From positions 1,612,001 to 1,676,000 of the forward strand of contig CP054186.1 of the NCBI GenBank assembly GCA_015200025.1: 64,000 nt of DNA. The letters run 5' to 3'. This DNA is from Phycisphaeraceae bacterium. GTDB taxonomy: Bacteria > Planctomycetota > Phycisphaerae > Phycisphaerales > UBA1924. Shown piece after piece: positions 16,675 to 25,870 of the stretch. Both the position numbers and the translations under genes were made by a program. Within the stretch, counting starts at the first letter, position 1. Every line of letters begins with the position of its first letter. A model generated the notes under the pieces. It saw nothing but the letters and a program-made list of their open reading frames with translations, did not search any database and had not been told where the DNA came from.

Positions 16675-17721
16675 ATGAAAGGTCCCGGCGTGCCCGTGTG
16701 GTCGAGATGGACAGACCTGCTGAACCGGTTAGCCTCCTATTCGCCGTGGGAGGTGGTGGTTGAGTTTGCGCTGATCTGGGTGATCGTGTACATCGCGGTG
16801 CGGTTCGTGCAGGGGACGAGGGCGGCGGGGGCGTTCAAAGGGCTGCTGCTGATCGCGCTGGTGGTGGTGCTGGTTTCTCGCGTGCTGGGCGGGGGCGAGC
16901 GGTTCGAGCGGATGACGTACCTGGTCGACAAGTTTCTGACGTTCGTGGCGGTGGGGCTGATCGTGATCTTTCAGCCTGAGTTGAGGCGGGCGCTGGTGAG
17001 GCTGGGCGAGACGCCGTTCTTCCGGGGGACGCCCCCGGAGATCGCGTACATGGTCCAGCAGATCTCGGAGGCGGCGCGGTACCTGAGCCGGGCGAAGTTC
17101 GGCGGGCTGATCGTGATCGAGCGCGGGGTCCCGATGGCAGGGATCGTGGAGGGCGGGACGCGGCTGGGGGCGGAGTTGTCGTCGCAGTTGTTGCAGACGA
17201 TTTTCTTCCCGGGGTCGGCGTTGCACGATCTGGCGGTGGTGGTGAAGGGCCGGACGATCCACTCGGCGGGGGTTCAGTTGCCGCTGGCGGAGGCGGCGGA
17301 GATGCCCGACGAAAAATTCGGGAGCCGGCACCGGGCGGCGCTGGGCGTGTCGAAAGAGAGCGACGCGGTGGTGGTGGTGGTGAGCGAGGAGACGGGGACG
17401 ATCCGCCTGGCGGAGCGTGGGCGTCTGAGCGAGCCGATCGTGCCCGACGAGTTGCCGGCGGAGCTGCGTCGCCGGCTGGTGCGAGTGCCGGTCCGCGGGC
17501 GCGGGGTGGTCTCGGCGGTCGATCACGGTCCTCCGGCGGTGGGGCACGGCGAGGACGCCGCGGCGGGGTCGGCGGACGCGGGGATGATGGAGGAATCGGG
17601 GGAGGCGATGGACCCGGGCCCGGACCGCGGCGCGGACGCCGACGGCGTGGGCGGGGCGGGGTCGGACGGCGGCGAGGGGGGCCGGCGTCCGGGCGGGGCG
17701 GCCTTCGGGACGCGAGGGTGA
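16675..17721 (+). CDS. cdaA: CdaA-type diadenylate cyclase, with altered DGA motif
   Basis: Makes cyclic di-AMP from two ATP at the membrane. The 348-residue protein has three N-terminal membrane helices (within about 20-95: VVVEFALIWVIVYIAVRFV, FKGLLLIALVVVLVSRVL, FLTFVAVGLIVIF), the linker FQPELRRALVRLGE and a DAC domain. The RHR motif is present (GSRHRAALGVS), as are IVEGGTRLGAELSSQLLQ and SEETGTI. The other catalytic motif, usually LHDGA, reads LHDLA: the Asp is kept but the Gly is Leu (codon CTG at 17229-17231). An acidic, Gly/Asp-rich tail of about 75 residues follows. It is directly followed (3 nt) by cdaR, its usual regulator. Family is certain; activity is open because of the G-to-L change. 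Confidence 0.92.
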   Translation: MKGPGVPVWSRWTDLLNRLASYSPWEVVVEFALIWVIVYIAVRFVQGTRAAGAFKGLLLIALVVVLVSRVLGGGERFERMTYLVDKFLTFVAVGLIVIFQPELRRALVRLGETPFFRGTPPEIAYMVQQISEAARYLSRAKFGGLIVIERGVPMAGIVEGGTRLGAELSSQLLQTIFFPGSALHDLAVVVKGRTIHSAGVQLPLAEAAEMPDEKFGSRHRAALGVSKESDAVVVVVSEETGTIRLAERGRLSEPIVPDELPAELRRRLVRVPVRGRGVVSAVDHGPPAVGHGEDAAAGSADAGMMEESGEAMDPGPDRGADADGVGGAGSDGGEGGRRPGGAAFGTRG

Positions 17722-17724
17722 ACG

Positions 17725-18780
17725 ATGCTGCAACGGGTCCCGATGCTGATCGTGGTGACGCTGATCTCGGCGACGGTGTGGCTGTTCGCGGAGTCGGAGA
17801 GCCTGCGGGAGAAGGAGATCTCGCTGCCGATCGAGTTCGCGTCCGAGCCGGGGTCGTCGTTGTTGCTGGAGGTCTCGGACGGTCAGAACTGGCGTGACCG
17901 GGCGTTGGTGTCGGTGCGGGGCTCGACGAGCGCCCTCTCGGCGTTGGAGGAGCAGGCCAAGCGGGCGATCCGGCTGACCCCGGACCGCGAGGGGATGCCG
18001 AGCCTGAGCGGGGAGACGCTCTTGGATCTACGCGACGTGTTGACGCGGACCCCCGAGATCGGCGGCCGAGGGCTCCGGATCACGCGGATCGAGCCATCGG
18101 CGATCCGGGTCTGGATCGACGAGCAGGTGACGAAGGAACTCGAGGTCGTGGTGGACGCGGGGTCGGCGGACCTGGACGGGGTGCCGCGGCCTTCGGTGAC
18201 CCGGGCGCGGCTCCGCATGCCCAAGAGCCAGGAGCGGATCCTTCGAGCGGATGCGCGCGTGACCGCGCGGGTGGCGCCCGAGTCGCTGACGGCGTTGGTG
18301 CCGGGGCGGAAGGAGACGCTCACGGGCGTTCGGCTGCTTCCTCCGATCGAGTTGTCGGGCCTCCCGGCGCGACATATCCGAGTCGAGCCGTCGTCGGCGT
18401 CGGTGGAGTTGACGCTGCGGAATCGCACGGCGCAGCACACGCTACAGCAGGTGTATATCCAGGTGTCCCTCCCGCCGCGGGATGTGGGGCAGTGGGACGT
18501 GAAGATCGAGAACGACCGGGCTTTCTTTGAGAACGTGGTGGCGACGGGCCCGGCGGAGTTGATCGGGGAGCTCAAGGCCGGCCGTATGAGCGCGGTGGCG
18601 CTGCTGCAGTTGTCGTACGAGGAGTTGAATCGGCGTGAGTCGGCGGTCCGCCCGGTGTTCATGACGATCCCGCCGAGCAGCCTGGTCTTTACGGTTGATA
18701 ACCCGATCGTCAAGGTCTCCGCCACCCGGCGGGCCGAGCCCGCCGGCGGCCCCCGGGACGACGCCGAACCGGGGCTTTGA
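17725..18780 (+). CDS. cdaR: CdaR/YbbR-domain regulator of diadenylate cyclase
   Basis: A 351-residue membrane-anchored extracytoplasmic protein: one N-terminal helix (VPMLIVVTLISATVWLFAESE) and then YbbR-like repeats, visible as EISLPIEF, KELEVVVDAGSADLDG with LRMPKSQERIL and VELTLRNRTAQHTLQQVYIQV. In Firmicutes CdaR binds and tunes CdaA. Here the pair is adjacent with a 3-nt gap, so the partnership is well supported by context. The ATG at 17725 gives the anchor at the extreme N-terminus as expected. Confidence 0.85.
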   Translation: MLQRVPMLIVVTLISATVWLFAESESLREKEISLPIEFASEPGSSLLLEVSDGQNWRDRALVSVRGSTSALSALEEQAKRAIRLTPDREGMPSLSGETLLDLRDVLTRTPEIGGRGLRITRIEPSAIRVWIDEQVTKELEVVVDAGSADLDGVPRPSVTRARLRMPKSQERILRADARVTARVAPESLTALVPGRKETLTGVRLLPPIELSGLPARHIRVEPSSASVELTLRNRTAQHTLQQVYIQVSLPPRDVGQWDVKIENDRAFFENVVATGPAELIGELKAGRMSAVALLQLSYEELNRRESAVRPVFMTIPPSSLVFTVDNPIVKVSATRRAEPAGGPRDDAEPGL

Positions 18781-18854
18781 CGGGATCCCCGGGGGCCCGG
18801 AACACCCCCAGGAGACGATCGCGGCGTCCGGTTTACTCCGGTGCGCCGGGGCGA

Positions 18855-18860
18855 TACCCT
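18855..18860 (+). promoter_or_regulatory. -10-like TACCCT before atpA
   Basis: TACCCT followed by TGGTCCC in the 243-bp gap after cdaR; it would give a leader of about 157 nt to atpA. It suggests atpA has its own promoter, separate from the Fo genes. Confidence 0.35.
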
Positions 18861-19023
18861 TGGTCCCTTCCTCCGCACGCAGTTCTGGTTCGTTCTTTGG
18901 AAGGGTCTGGATAAAGTGGGGGCATGGGCGGGGTTTCGGGCGTGGCGGGGTCGTAGGCGAGGTGAGGGGGCCCGGTCGATCGGCGGCCGGCGCGTGTTGA
19001 GGAATCCTCCGGAGTGTGAGGCT

Positions 19024-20577
19024 GTGAAGATCAAGACCGACGAGATCGCGAGCGTGATTCAGCAGGAGATCGAGCGGTACACGACGGAGTTGGAAGTCTC
19101 CGAGGTGGGCCGCGTGGTGGAGGTGGGCGACGGGATCGCGCGGATCTACGGGCTGGCGAAGGCGATGTCGGGGGAGTTGCTCGAGTTCCAGACGGCGGAG
19201 GGGGCGGTGATGGGGCAGGTGTTCAACCTGGAGTTGGACACGGTGGGCGCGGTGATCTACGGGGATTGGCTGTCGGTGAAGGAGGGGGACACGGTCCGTT
19301 CGACGGGCCGGCTTCTGGAGGTCCCGGTGGGCGAGGCGCTGCTGGGCCGGGTGGTGGACCCCTTGGGCAAGCCGCTGGACGACGCGGGCCCGATCAACGC
19401 GACGGAGTTCCGGAAGGTGGACATCATCGCGCCGGGGATCGCGGAGCGTCAGCCGGTGCATGAGCCGCTGCAGACGGGGATCAAGGCGGTGGACGCGATG
19501 ATCCCGATCGGCCGCGGGCAGCGCGAGCTGATCATCGGTGACCGCAAGACGGGCAAGACGGCGGTGGCGATCGACACGATCATCAACCAGAAGCAGTATT
19601 GGGGCACGCCCGAGGCGGTGGTGTGCATCTACGTGGCGGTGGGCCAGAAGGAATCGACGGTCGCGGGCGTCGTCGAGACGCTGCGGAAGAACGGCGCGAT
19701 GGACTACACCATCGTCGTGAACGCGGCGAGCAGCGACCCGGCGCCGATGCAGTACATCGCCCCGTACACCGGGACGGCGATGGGTGAGTTCTTCATGTGG
19801 AACGGGGCCAAGGGTCGCACGCCCAAGCACGCCCTGTGCATCTACGACGACCTGTCGAAGCAGGCGGTGGCGTACCGGCAGCTGTCGCTGCTGCTCCGCC
19901 GCCCCCCGGGGCGAGAGGCGTACCCGGGCGACGTGTTCTACCTCCACTCCCGCCTGCTCGAGCGCGCGACCAAGCTTTCCGACGAGAACGGGGCGGGATC
20001 GCTGACGGCCCTCCCGATCATCGAGACGCAGGAAGGCGACGTGTCGGCCTACATCCCCACGAACGTCATCTCGATCACCGACGGTCAGATCTACCTCGAG
20101 CCCGAGCTGTTCTTCTCGGGCGTCCGACCGGCGATCAACGTGGGCATTTCGGTCAGCCGCGTGGGCGGGAACGCGCAGGTCAAGGCGATGAAGAAAATCG
20201 CCGGGTCGCTGCGCCTGGACCTGGCCGCGGCCCGCGAACTCGAGGCCTTCGCCCAGCTGGGCACCGAGCTCGACAAGGCGACGCAGCGTCAGCTGGACCG
20301 CGGGCGGCGGATGGTCGAGCTGCTCAAGCAGGGGCAGTACACCCCGTTCGTCGTCACGGACCAGGTGATCTCGATCTACACCGGCTCGAAGGGGTACATG
20401 GACGACATCCCGGTGTCCGACGTCCGCGCGTTCGAGACGGGGCTGCTGAACCACCTGAAGGGGGCGGCCAAGCCCGTGTGGGACGAGCTCAACGCCAAGA
20501 AGGCCCTCGACGCGGAGATCGAGAAAAAGCTCGAGGACGCGATCAAGCAGTTCAAGGCGAGTTTCAAGACGTCCTGA
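19024..20577 (+). CDS. atpA: F1Fo ATP synthase subunit alpha
   Basis: Non-catalytic nucleotide-binding subunit of F1. The 517 residues match the family length. Seen: [20 protein letters not shown], the P-loop [52 protein letters not shown] with the arginine finger region, and [16 protein letters not shown] at 19024 is chosen because the protein then begins [17 protein letters not shown] as in other alpha subunits and GGAG lies at 19011-19014; the open frame extends 61 codons upstream without homology. Neither gamma nor beta follows: the next gene is a dockerin protein. F1 is therefore encoded at more than one locus. Confidence 0.97.
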   Translation: MKIKTDEIASVIQQEIERYTTELEVSEVGRVVEVGDGIARIYGLAKAMSGELLEFQTAEGAVMGQVFNLELDTVGAVIYGDWLSVKEGDTVRSTGRLLEVPVGEALLGRVVDPLGKPLDDAGPINATEFRKVDIIAPGIAERQPVHEPLQTGIKAVDAMIPIGRGQRELIIGDRKTGKTAVAIDTIINQKQYWGTPEAVVCIYVAVGQKESTVAGVVETLRKNGAMDYTIVVNAASSDPAPMQYIAPYTGTAMGEFFMWNGAKGRTPKHALCIYDDLSKQAVAYRQLSLLLRRPPGREAYPGDVFYLHSRLLERATKLSDENGAGSLTALPIIETQEGDVSAYIPTNVISITDGQIYLEPELFFSGVRPAINVGISVSRVGGNAQVKAMKKIAGSLRLDLAAARELEAFAQLGTELDKATQRQLDRGRRMVELLKQGQYTPFVVTDQVISIYTGSKGYMDDIPVSDVRAFETGLLNHLKGAAKPVWDELNAKKALDAEIEKKLEDAIKQFKASFKTS

Positions 20578-20585
20578 GCCGATCG

Positions 20586-20627
20586 CCGGGCGACGCCGCC
20601 CGGGCCGGATTTCAGCCGGGGCTTTTA
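20586..20627 (+). terminator. Possible terminator after atpA
   Basis: CCGGGCG/CGCCCGG stem at 20586-20603 followed by a second GC-rich dyad and TTTT at 20623-20626. The U-run is not directly next to the stem, so assignment is tentative. Confidence 0.4.
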
Positions 20628-20680
20628 CCGGATCTCTCATCCCCCACGAGATGGAGCATCGACCCGTTTGAAGCGGGTTG

Positions 20681-20686
20681 TATTCT
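20681..20686 (+). promoter_or_regulatory. -10-like TATTCT before dockerin protein
   Basis: TATTCT 26 nt before the ATG at 20712, with GGGAGGAT in between at 20698-20705. Part of the TANNCT set. Confidence 0.45.
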
Positions 20687-20711
20687 CACGTGTTTCCGGG
20701 AGGATCCAGAG

Positions 20712-21788
20712 ATGCATCCAAGGATTGTCGTGCGCACGCGCGCGTTGTCTCCGACCATCACCACGGCCACGTGGTGTGTGGTTGGTCTGGTCCCGTCGCT
20801 CGCGCACGCCCAGTGCGTTCCCTCGTCCAACGCGACGCTGGAGTACTCGGTCCAGGTGGCGGGGACCGAGTTGCCCGTCTCCCTTCCCGGGAGCATCTTG
20901 AACGTCACGCTGAGCCCGTGCGTTGAAGACATCTCGGTCGATTTCCTCGGTTGGTCGCTCTCCGCGTCGCGGGGCGACGGCAACAACACCGCGGGCGCCG
21001 AGCTGAGCTTTGACGTGGTTTCGTTCGGCCAGTCGGCCTTCGATCGCATCAACGACTTCGCCTCGGGTGAAGGGTTCAACTGGGACGGCGGGATCACGAT
21101 CCAGGATTGCCCGGTCACGGGGAGCAAGCCGCTCGGCCGAGTCGGGGGCTCCATCAGCCTCTATTCGTTCTGGATCGGTGGTGGCGGCCCGTACGTCCAG
21201 AAAATCCGGAACGACTTCGTCGCCTGCGACACGATCATCGTCGACGCCGACGGGCCCGCGGTCGTCGAGATCCCTGTCACGCTCTCGGGGTCCGTGCTCG
21301 CCGCCGAAGCGTTCGGGGATCCGGTCCACACGTTCGGCAAGTCCCGGCTCCGCCTGTCGGGCGTCATCGCCGGGCAGTCGATCGGCCCCGACGAAGTTTC
21401 GGTCGAGTCCGTCTCGGTCATCCCCGAGCAGGCGTCGATCAACCGGACCACGATCATCCGCGTTCCCTTGCACGCGGGCCGCAACCAGTTCGAGATGACC
21501 GTGACTGGCTTTGCCGAAGTCGAGGCCAGCGCCAAGTCGACCGGTCTTTTCGGGCTCGTCTCCGGCGCTTCCACCGTGCAGGCGTCGTACCCCAACACCA
21601 TCCTCCTGGGCTACTTCCGGGGTGAGAACGGCGGCCCGCTCCCGCCCGGGCTGCGCATCGCCAGCGCCACCTCCGCCTTGGTTTATGCCGATACACGCGG
21701 CGTGTGCCCCGCGGATTTCAACGGGGACGGGTTCGTGGATTTCTTTGACATCGATGCCTTTGTCGAGGCCTTCGACGCGGGATGCTGA
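20712..21788 (+). CDS. Exported protein with C-terminal GC-dockerin, unknown function
   Basis: A 358-residue exported protein. The start has a long n-region, then TATWCVVGLVPSLAHAQ as signal peptide. The mature part is beta-rich with paired Cys (CVPSSN, CVED, DCPVTG, ACDTI) and no catalytic motif that I recognise; it could be a beta-sandwich surface protein. One dockerin-like unit closes it: CPADFNGDGFVDFFDIDAF then VEAFDAGC. ATG at 20712 has GGGAGGAT upstream; the overlapping long frame from 19797 is a shadow of atpA. Codon usage is a little less extreme in GC than neighbours. Confidence 0.8.
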   Translation: MHPRIVVRTRALSPTITTATWCVVGLVPSLAHAQCVPSSNATLEYSVQVAGTELPVSLPGSILNVTLSPCVEDISVDFLGWSLSASRGDGNNTAGAELSFDVVSFGQSAFDRINDFASGEGFNWDGGITIQDCPVTGSKPLGRVGGSISLYSFWIGGGGPYVQKIRNDFVACDTIIVDADGPAVVEIPVTLSGSVLAAEAFGDPVHTFGKSRLRLSGVIAGQSIGPDEVSVESVSVIPEQASINRTTIIRVPLHAGRNQFEMTVTGFAEVEASAKSTGLFGLVSGASTVQASYPNTILLGYFRGENGGPLPPGLRIASATSALVYADTRGVCPADFNGDGFVDFFDIDAFVEAFDAGC

Positions 21789-21873
21789 GCCGCTCGGCGC
21801 TCACAATCGCCCGGGGTGGCGAGCACGTGCCCCTCTCATGACCAAACACAAACCTAGTACACACCCATTCTGT

Positions 21874-21919
21874 ATGTTTGAACATTTCTCTTGACATTCT
21901 TTCTCGTCGCCGATCATAT
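21874..21919 (+). promoter_or_regulatory. sigma70-like promoter with adjacent inverted repeat
   Basis: A perfect TTGACA (21891-21896) and TCATAT (21914-21919) are 17 bp apart, 46 nt before the ATG at 21966. Just upstream lies ATGTTTGAACAT (21874-21885), a 5-bp dyad with a 2-nt centre, a possible operator. The stretch is AT-rich compared with the rest of the window. Confidence 0.6.
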
Positions 21920-21965
21920 GGTGTTGAGGCCCGCGACCGCGTCGTGATCGGGCCGGGAGGCGACT

Positions 21966-23651
21966 ATGGGACGTGAGCGGCGAGCGGGGCTTTCGGGTTG
22001 GGGAACAGGGTGTGCGGCGTGGCTCGCGTGGGCCGGCTCGGGGGGTGAGGCCTGCTCGGTGCTGGCTCAGCCTGCTGAGTACTTTGACCTGGGCGCGGCG
22101 GAGGCCCCGGCGGCACCGCCATACGCGGGCGGGTACGTGGACGACGGTACGTTTTTGCCGTACGTGGACCCGCCGGAGTTGCTCACGGTGAGGTGGGTTC
22201 GTTTCGAGTTGATCGGTGGGGTTTCGGGTGACGTGTACCTCGACTTTGACGCGAGGGTGTACACGCCGGACACCCCGATCACGTTCGCGTTGTACGACTC
22301 GGCGGGCGGGCTAATCGCGGTGAACAGCGGCGGGGGAGGATTCCCATCGGGCGGGGGCGCGGGGCTCTCGTTCGGATCGTCGGGCGAGCGTGTGCCGTTC
22401 GTCAATACCGCGCTGCGCGGGCAGGACGGCTCGGCGCTCGCGTCGGGGGTGTACTGGTTCGCGGTCGCGGCGGGTTCGCTCGGCGAGGTGACGGCCGGGG
22501 CAACCGGATGGGGTCTGACGACAACGGCGTCGTACACCTTGGAATACGACGAGCCCGGGTTGTTCACGGAGGTCGGGATCATCGCCGGGAACACGGCGCC
22601 GCCGCCTCGGCCGGTGAACGACGATTGTGCCGACGCGCTGCCGATCGGAGAGAACGCCGGCCCGATGCCCTCGTGGGTGGGCACGAACTTCGGGGCGACG
22701 CAGGACGGGGTGAGCCCGTGCTACCCGAGCCTCGCGGGCGTGACGATGAAGGACGTGTGGTTCCGGTACGTGCCGTCGGTCGGCGGGTGGGCGGAGGTGG
22801 AGGCGACGGGCGGGGCTGGCGGGGCCGCGACGCCGCTCCTGACCCTGTACGACGGTGGCTGCGGGGGTTTACCGACACGGTGTTCGGGTGGCGGGAGTTT
22901 CGTGGGGGTCGGCGGGACGCGGCTGCGATTCCCGGTGGAGGCGGGCGAGGCGCGGACGCTCGGGTTGGCGGTTCGGGCGGGGCAGTGGGGGCCGATGAGG
23001 CTTGACGTGCGAGCCGTCGGTGGGCCGTGCGAGTTGAGCGTGCCGGCGGGTGCGGTGTGGGAAACCGAAGGGGCGTGCGACACGGGCCTCAACGACGGGT
23101 GCACGTTCGGACCCGGCGCGTACGACGCGCTGGTCTTGGGCCGGGCCGTCCGTGGCTGGTTGACCTCGACGGGGTCGTCGAAGGACGACGATTGGTTTCG
23201 GTTTGTCGTGAGCGAGCCGGCGGCGGTTCCCGTGGCGTTCGAGGCCCGTCAGCCGATCCAAGCGGCGATCGTGCGGGCGTTGCCAGACGGGTGCGCGGGG
23301 CGGGTCGAGTGGTCCGCGCGAACGATCGATCTCCCGGTGGAGTGCGGTGTGGTCCGCGGGTCCGTGACACTCCCCGCGGGGGCGTATTTCCTGCGGGTTA
23401 CGCCGACGTTCCGCGACGGGGTGCCGTGCGGGGATTGGCTCGGCGAGTACTGGGCCTCCGTGGGAGAAGGCTCGTGCCCCGCGGACTTCAACGGTGATGG
23501 GTTTGTGGATTTCTTCGACTTCGACGCGTTCGTCGGCTGCTTCGAGGGCTGGGAGTGCCCGCCCGGCGCCGACGCCGATCTCAACGGGGACGGGTTCGTG
23601 GACTTCTTTGATTACGATGCGTTCGTCGAGGCCTTCGAAGCGGGGTGCTGA
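21966..23651 (+). CDS. Exported protein with two C-terminal GC-dockerin repeats, unknown function
   Basis: A 561-residue exported protein. The N-terminus (GWGTGCAAWLAWAGSGGEACSVLAQ) is a weak signal peptide. The mature region has at least three beta-sandwich-like blocks of the kind found in pre-peptidase C-terminal and similar surface domains: NDDCADALPIGENAGPMPSW...DVWFRYVPSVGG and a second copy near DDDWFRFVVSEPA. These segments commonly occur in planctomycete surface proteins. Two dockerin-like repeats (ADFNGDGFVDFFDFDAFVG and ADLNGDGFVDFFDYDAFVE) end in FEAGC. No enzyme motif is visible. ATG at 21966 follows GGGAGG. It converges with the fucosidase gene 19 bp away. Confidence 0.82.
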   Translation: MGRERRAGLSGWGTGCAAWLAWAGSGGEACSVLAQPAEYFDLGAAEAPAAPPYAGGYVDDGTFLPYVDPPELLTVRWVRFELIGGVSGDVYLDFDARVYTPDTPITFALYDSAGGLIAVNSGGGGFPSGGGAGLSFGSSGERVPFVNTALRGQDGSALASGVYWFAVAAGSLGEVTAGATGWGLTTTASYTLEYDEPGLFTEVGIIAGNTAPPPRPVNDDCADALPIGENAGPMPSWVGTNFGATQDGVSPCYPSLAGVTMKDVWFRYVPSVGGWAEVEATGGAGGAATPLLTLYDGGCGGLPTRCSGGGSFVGVGGTRLRFPVEAGEARTLGLAVRAGQWGPMRLDVRAVGGPCELSVPAGAVWETEGACDTGLNDGCTFGPGAYDALVLGRAVRGWLTSTGSSKDDDWFRFVVSEPAAVPVAFEARQPIQAAIVRALPDGCAGRVEWSARTIDLPVECGVVRGSVTLPAGAYFLRVTPTFRDGVPCGDWLGEYWASVGEGSCPADFNGDGFVDFFDFDAFVGCFEGWECPPGADADLNGDGFVDFFDYDAFVEAFEAGC

Positions 23652-23670
23652 GTACAGGCCACGGGCGAAG

Positions 23671-25827
23671 TTACTTCGGCACGTGCACGTAGGCCGAGGC
23701 GGGGATGACTTGCTTGGGGACGCCCGGGGCGGACCAGCTCAGGGCGAGGTCGGCGCCGCCGGACTTTTCGAACATCTCGACGGTGATGGGGTGGTAGCCC
23801 GCGCCCAGCGCGATCACGCCGGACTTCTCCGAGAGCGAGTGGAGCCCGTCGTGGTCGACGACGAGGGTCGATCCGATATACAGGCGGCTGCCGTCGTCGC
23901 TGGCGAGGTGGAAGGAGTACGCGGCGTTGGCAGGGACCACGAGGTACCCGATGAAGCGGAGGGCGTAGGCGTCGTCGGAGGGGGCGTGCGAGATGGAGGG
24001 GATCTCGGCGATGCCGGTGCCGGCCGGGGTGAGCGAGGCGAAGTCCGGGAGTGTGTCCCATTCGCCCTTGAACGCCTCGAAGCGGAGCCCCGGGAGGGGT
24101 TTGCTCTGCCCCGGGTCGTCGAGGATGACGCTGGCGCGCGGCGGGGCGTTGGTGAACGTCCGACGGACGATCGGGCCGACGGGCTCGCCGCCGCGGAACG
24201 CCCGGGCAGCGATCGTCATGGTCCGCGTGATGCGGAGCGGCTGGCGGTAGAGCAGCGACGAGGCGGTCGGGTCGCGTCCGTCGGCGGTGAAGCGGACCTC
24301 GGCGCCCCGCACGTGGTTTGTGATGGTGACCTCGTGGGAGCCGACGAAGATCTCCGTCGGGGCGTCGATCGTCGGCGGGATCACGACGTCGGGCTCGCCG
24401 TTGATCCAGAGCGTGATCACCGGCACAGGGCTCAGGCTGTCCCGGGCGTACGCCGAGAGGTCGGAGAGATCCACGACCACGCCCTCGTCCGAGCGTGAGA
24501 CGGGGAGCATCGCGGCCCGGGAGGTTTCCGGCGGCAGGAGGAGCCGGGCGCCCTCGGGCGGGTTGAGCAGCCCGGGCACGAGCACCCGGCCATCGGATGG
24601 GATCTCGAAGAGGTGGAGGAAGAGCTGCGTCGAGCCGTCGCCCTTTCTCATGGTCACGCGGCCCCAGGCGGGGGTGTCGGACAGGGGGCTGCGCTCGGTG
24701 CCGTAGATCGCGTCGCCGTTGGTCCGCATCCAGACGCCGATCTCGCGGAGGCGTGCGATGCTCTCCTCGGGGAAGCGTCCCTCGGCGGTGGGGCCGACAT
24801 TGAGGAGAAAGTTCCCGCCCTTGCTCGCGATATCACAGAGCATGCGGATGAGTTCGGGCGTCGATTTATAGTTGAGGTCTTTCGCGTTGTACCCCCAGTG
24901 CCCGTTCATGGTCATGCAGGTTTCCCAGTCGCCCGGGAGCCCGCGGTCGGGGATGGTCTGCTCGGGGGTGTGGTAATCGCCCAGGAACCCGGGGCCCTTG
25001 GTGTGCCCCTCCATCCCGGCCCGCCCCTTGTCGATGCGGTTGTTGACGATGACGCGCGGGTTGGCGGCGCGGATGAAGGCGTGGAGGTCTTTGCCGCGTT
25101 CGTGTGTCCAGGTCCCCTCCCACTCGCCGTCGAACCACAGCACGCCCGGGTCGTACGCGGGGGCCATCAGTTCGCCGAGTTGCCCATTGAGGAAGGCGAC
25201 GAACCGCTCGAAGTCGGCCCCCTCGGTGGGGCGGTCCGCCCGCTCCCACGGGCGCCGCGGCAGGTAGTCCGGGTGGTGCCAATCCATGATCGAGTGGTAC
25301 ATGCAGAACCGCACACCGGGCCCCTTGCCGTCCGACGCGGTCTTCCGGCAGGCCTCCGCCAGCTCGAGCATGATGTCGCGGTTGAAGGGTGTGCGCATCA
25401 CGTCGAACTCGGTGTGGGCCGAGTCGAAGAGCGCGAACCCGTCGTGGTGCTTGCTCGTGATGACGAGGTAGCGCATGCCGGCGTCGCGGGCGAGAGCGAC
25501 CCAGGCGTCGGCGTCGAACGCCGTCGGGTTGAATCGCTCCGCGAGGCGTGCGTATTCGTCACGCGGGATGCGAGCGGTGTCGCGGATCCATTCGCCGTGG
25601 TGGTCGCCGCGCCCGGGCCACTCGCCGGCGGGGATCGCGTACAAGCCCCAATGGATGAACAGCCCGAAGCGGGCCTCGCGCCACCACGCCATCCGGGCTT
25701 CGTGCTCCGGGTCCGGGGCGACCGCGACGGCCACGGCGGGCTCATGGGCGGGGACAGTCTGTGCCCCGACGGGACCGGCGGCGGTGAAAGCGAACACGGT
25801 GGCAAGGATGAGGCTTCGGCACATCAT
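23671..25827 (-). CDS. Secreted GH29 alpha-L-fucosidase with CHB-type and PA14 domains
   Basis: A 718-residue exported glycosidase that should remove alpha-L-fucose from glycans. After the signal peptide (MCRSLILATVFAFTAAGPVGAQ) the GH29 domain shows WWREARFGLFIHWGLYAIPA, ITSKHHDGFALFDS, YHSIMDWHHPDY and the nucleophile motif PGVLWFDGEWEGTW; NFLLNVGPTAEGRFP closes it. A chitobiase-C-terminal-like beta domain (GAEVRFTADGRDPTASSLLY) and a PA14 domain (ASDDGSRLYIGSTLVVDHDG) follow. There is no dockerin, unlike the neighbouring exported enzymes. The ATG at 25827 is taken over the upstream frame since it begins the signal peptide; no ribosome site precedes it, but TACACT (plus 25834-25839) lies 6 nt before it, suggesting a leaderless message. 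Confidence 0.93.
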   Translation of the reverse strand: MMCRSLILATVFAFTAAGPVGAQTVPAHEPAVAVAVAPDPEHEARMAWWREARFGLFIHWGLYAIPAGEWPGRGDHHGEWIRDTARIPRDEYARLAERFNPTAFDADAWVALARDAGMRYLVITSKHHDGFALFDSAHTEFDVMRTPFNRDIMLELAEACRKTASDGKGPGVRFCMYHSIMDWHHPDYLPRRPWERADRPTEGADFERFVAFLNGQLGELMAPAYDPGVLWFDGEWEGTWTHERGKDLHAFIRAANPRVIVNNRIDKGRAGMEGHTKGPGFLGDYHTPEQTIPDRGLPGDWETCMTMNGHWGYNAKDLNYKSTPELIRMLCDIASKGGNFLLNVGPTAEGRFPEESIARLREIGVWMRTNGDAIYGTERSPLSDTPAWGRVTMRKGDGSTQLFLHLFEIPSDGRVLVPGLLNPPEGARLLLPPETSRAAMLPVSRSDEGVVVDLSDLSAYARDSLSPVPVITLWINGEPDVVIPPTIDAPTEIFVGSHEVTITNHVRGAEVRFTADGRDPTASSLLYRQPLRITRTMTIAARAFRGGEPVGPIVRRTFTNAPPRASVILDDPGQSKPLPGLRFEAFKGEWDTLPDFASLTPAGTGIAEIPSISHAPSDDAYALRFIGYLVVPANAAYSFHLASDDGSRLYIGSTLVVDHDGLHSLSEKSGVIALGAGYHPITVEMFEKSGGADLALSWSAPGVPKQVIPASAYVHVPK

Positions 25828-25833
25828 GCCGGG

Positions 25834-25839
25834 AGTGTA
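25834..25839 (-). promoter_or_regulatory. -10-like TACACT before fucosidase, leaderless-type
   Basis: Minus-strand TACACT ends 6 nt before the fucosidase ATG, so transcription would begin at or next to the start codon. Confidence 0.45.
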
Positions 25840-25870
25840 ATCGACCGTCGCCGGCCCAGGCCGGGCTCGC

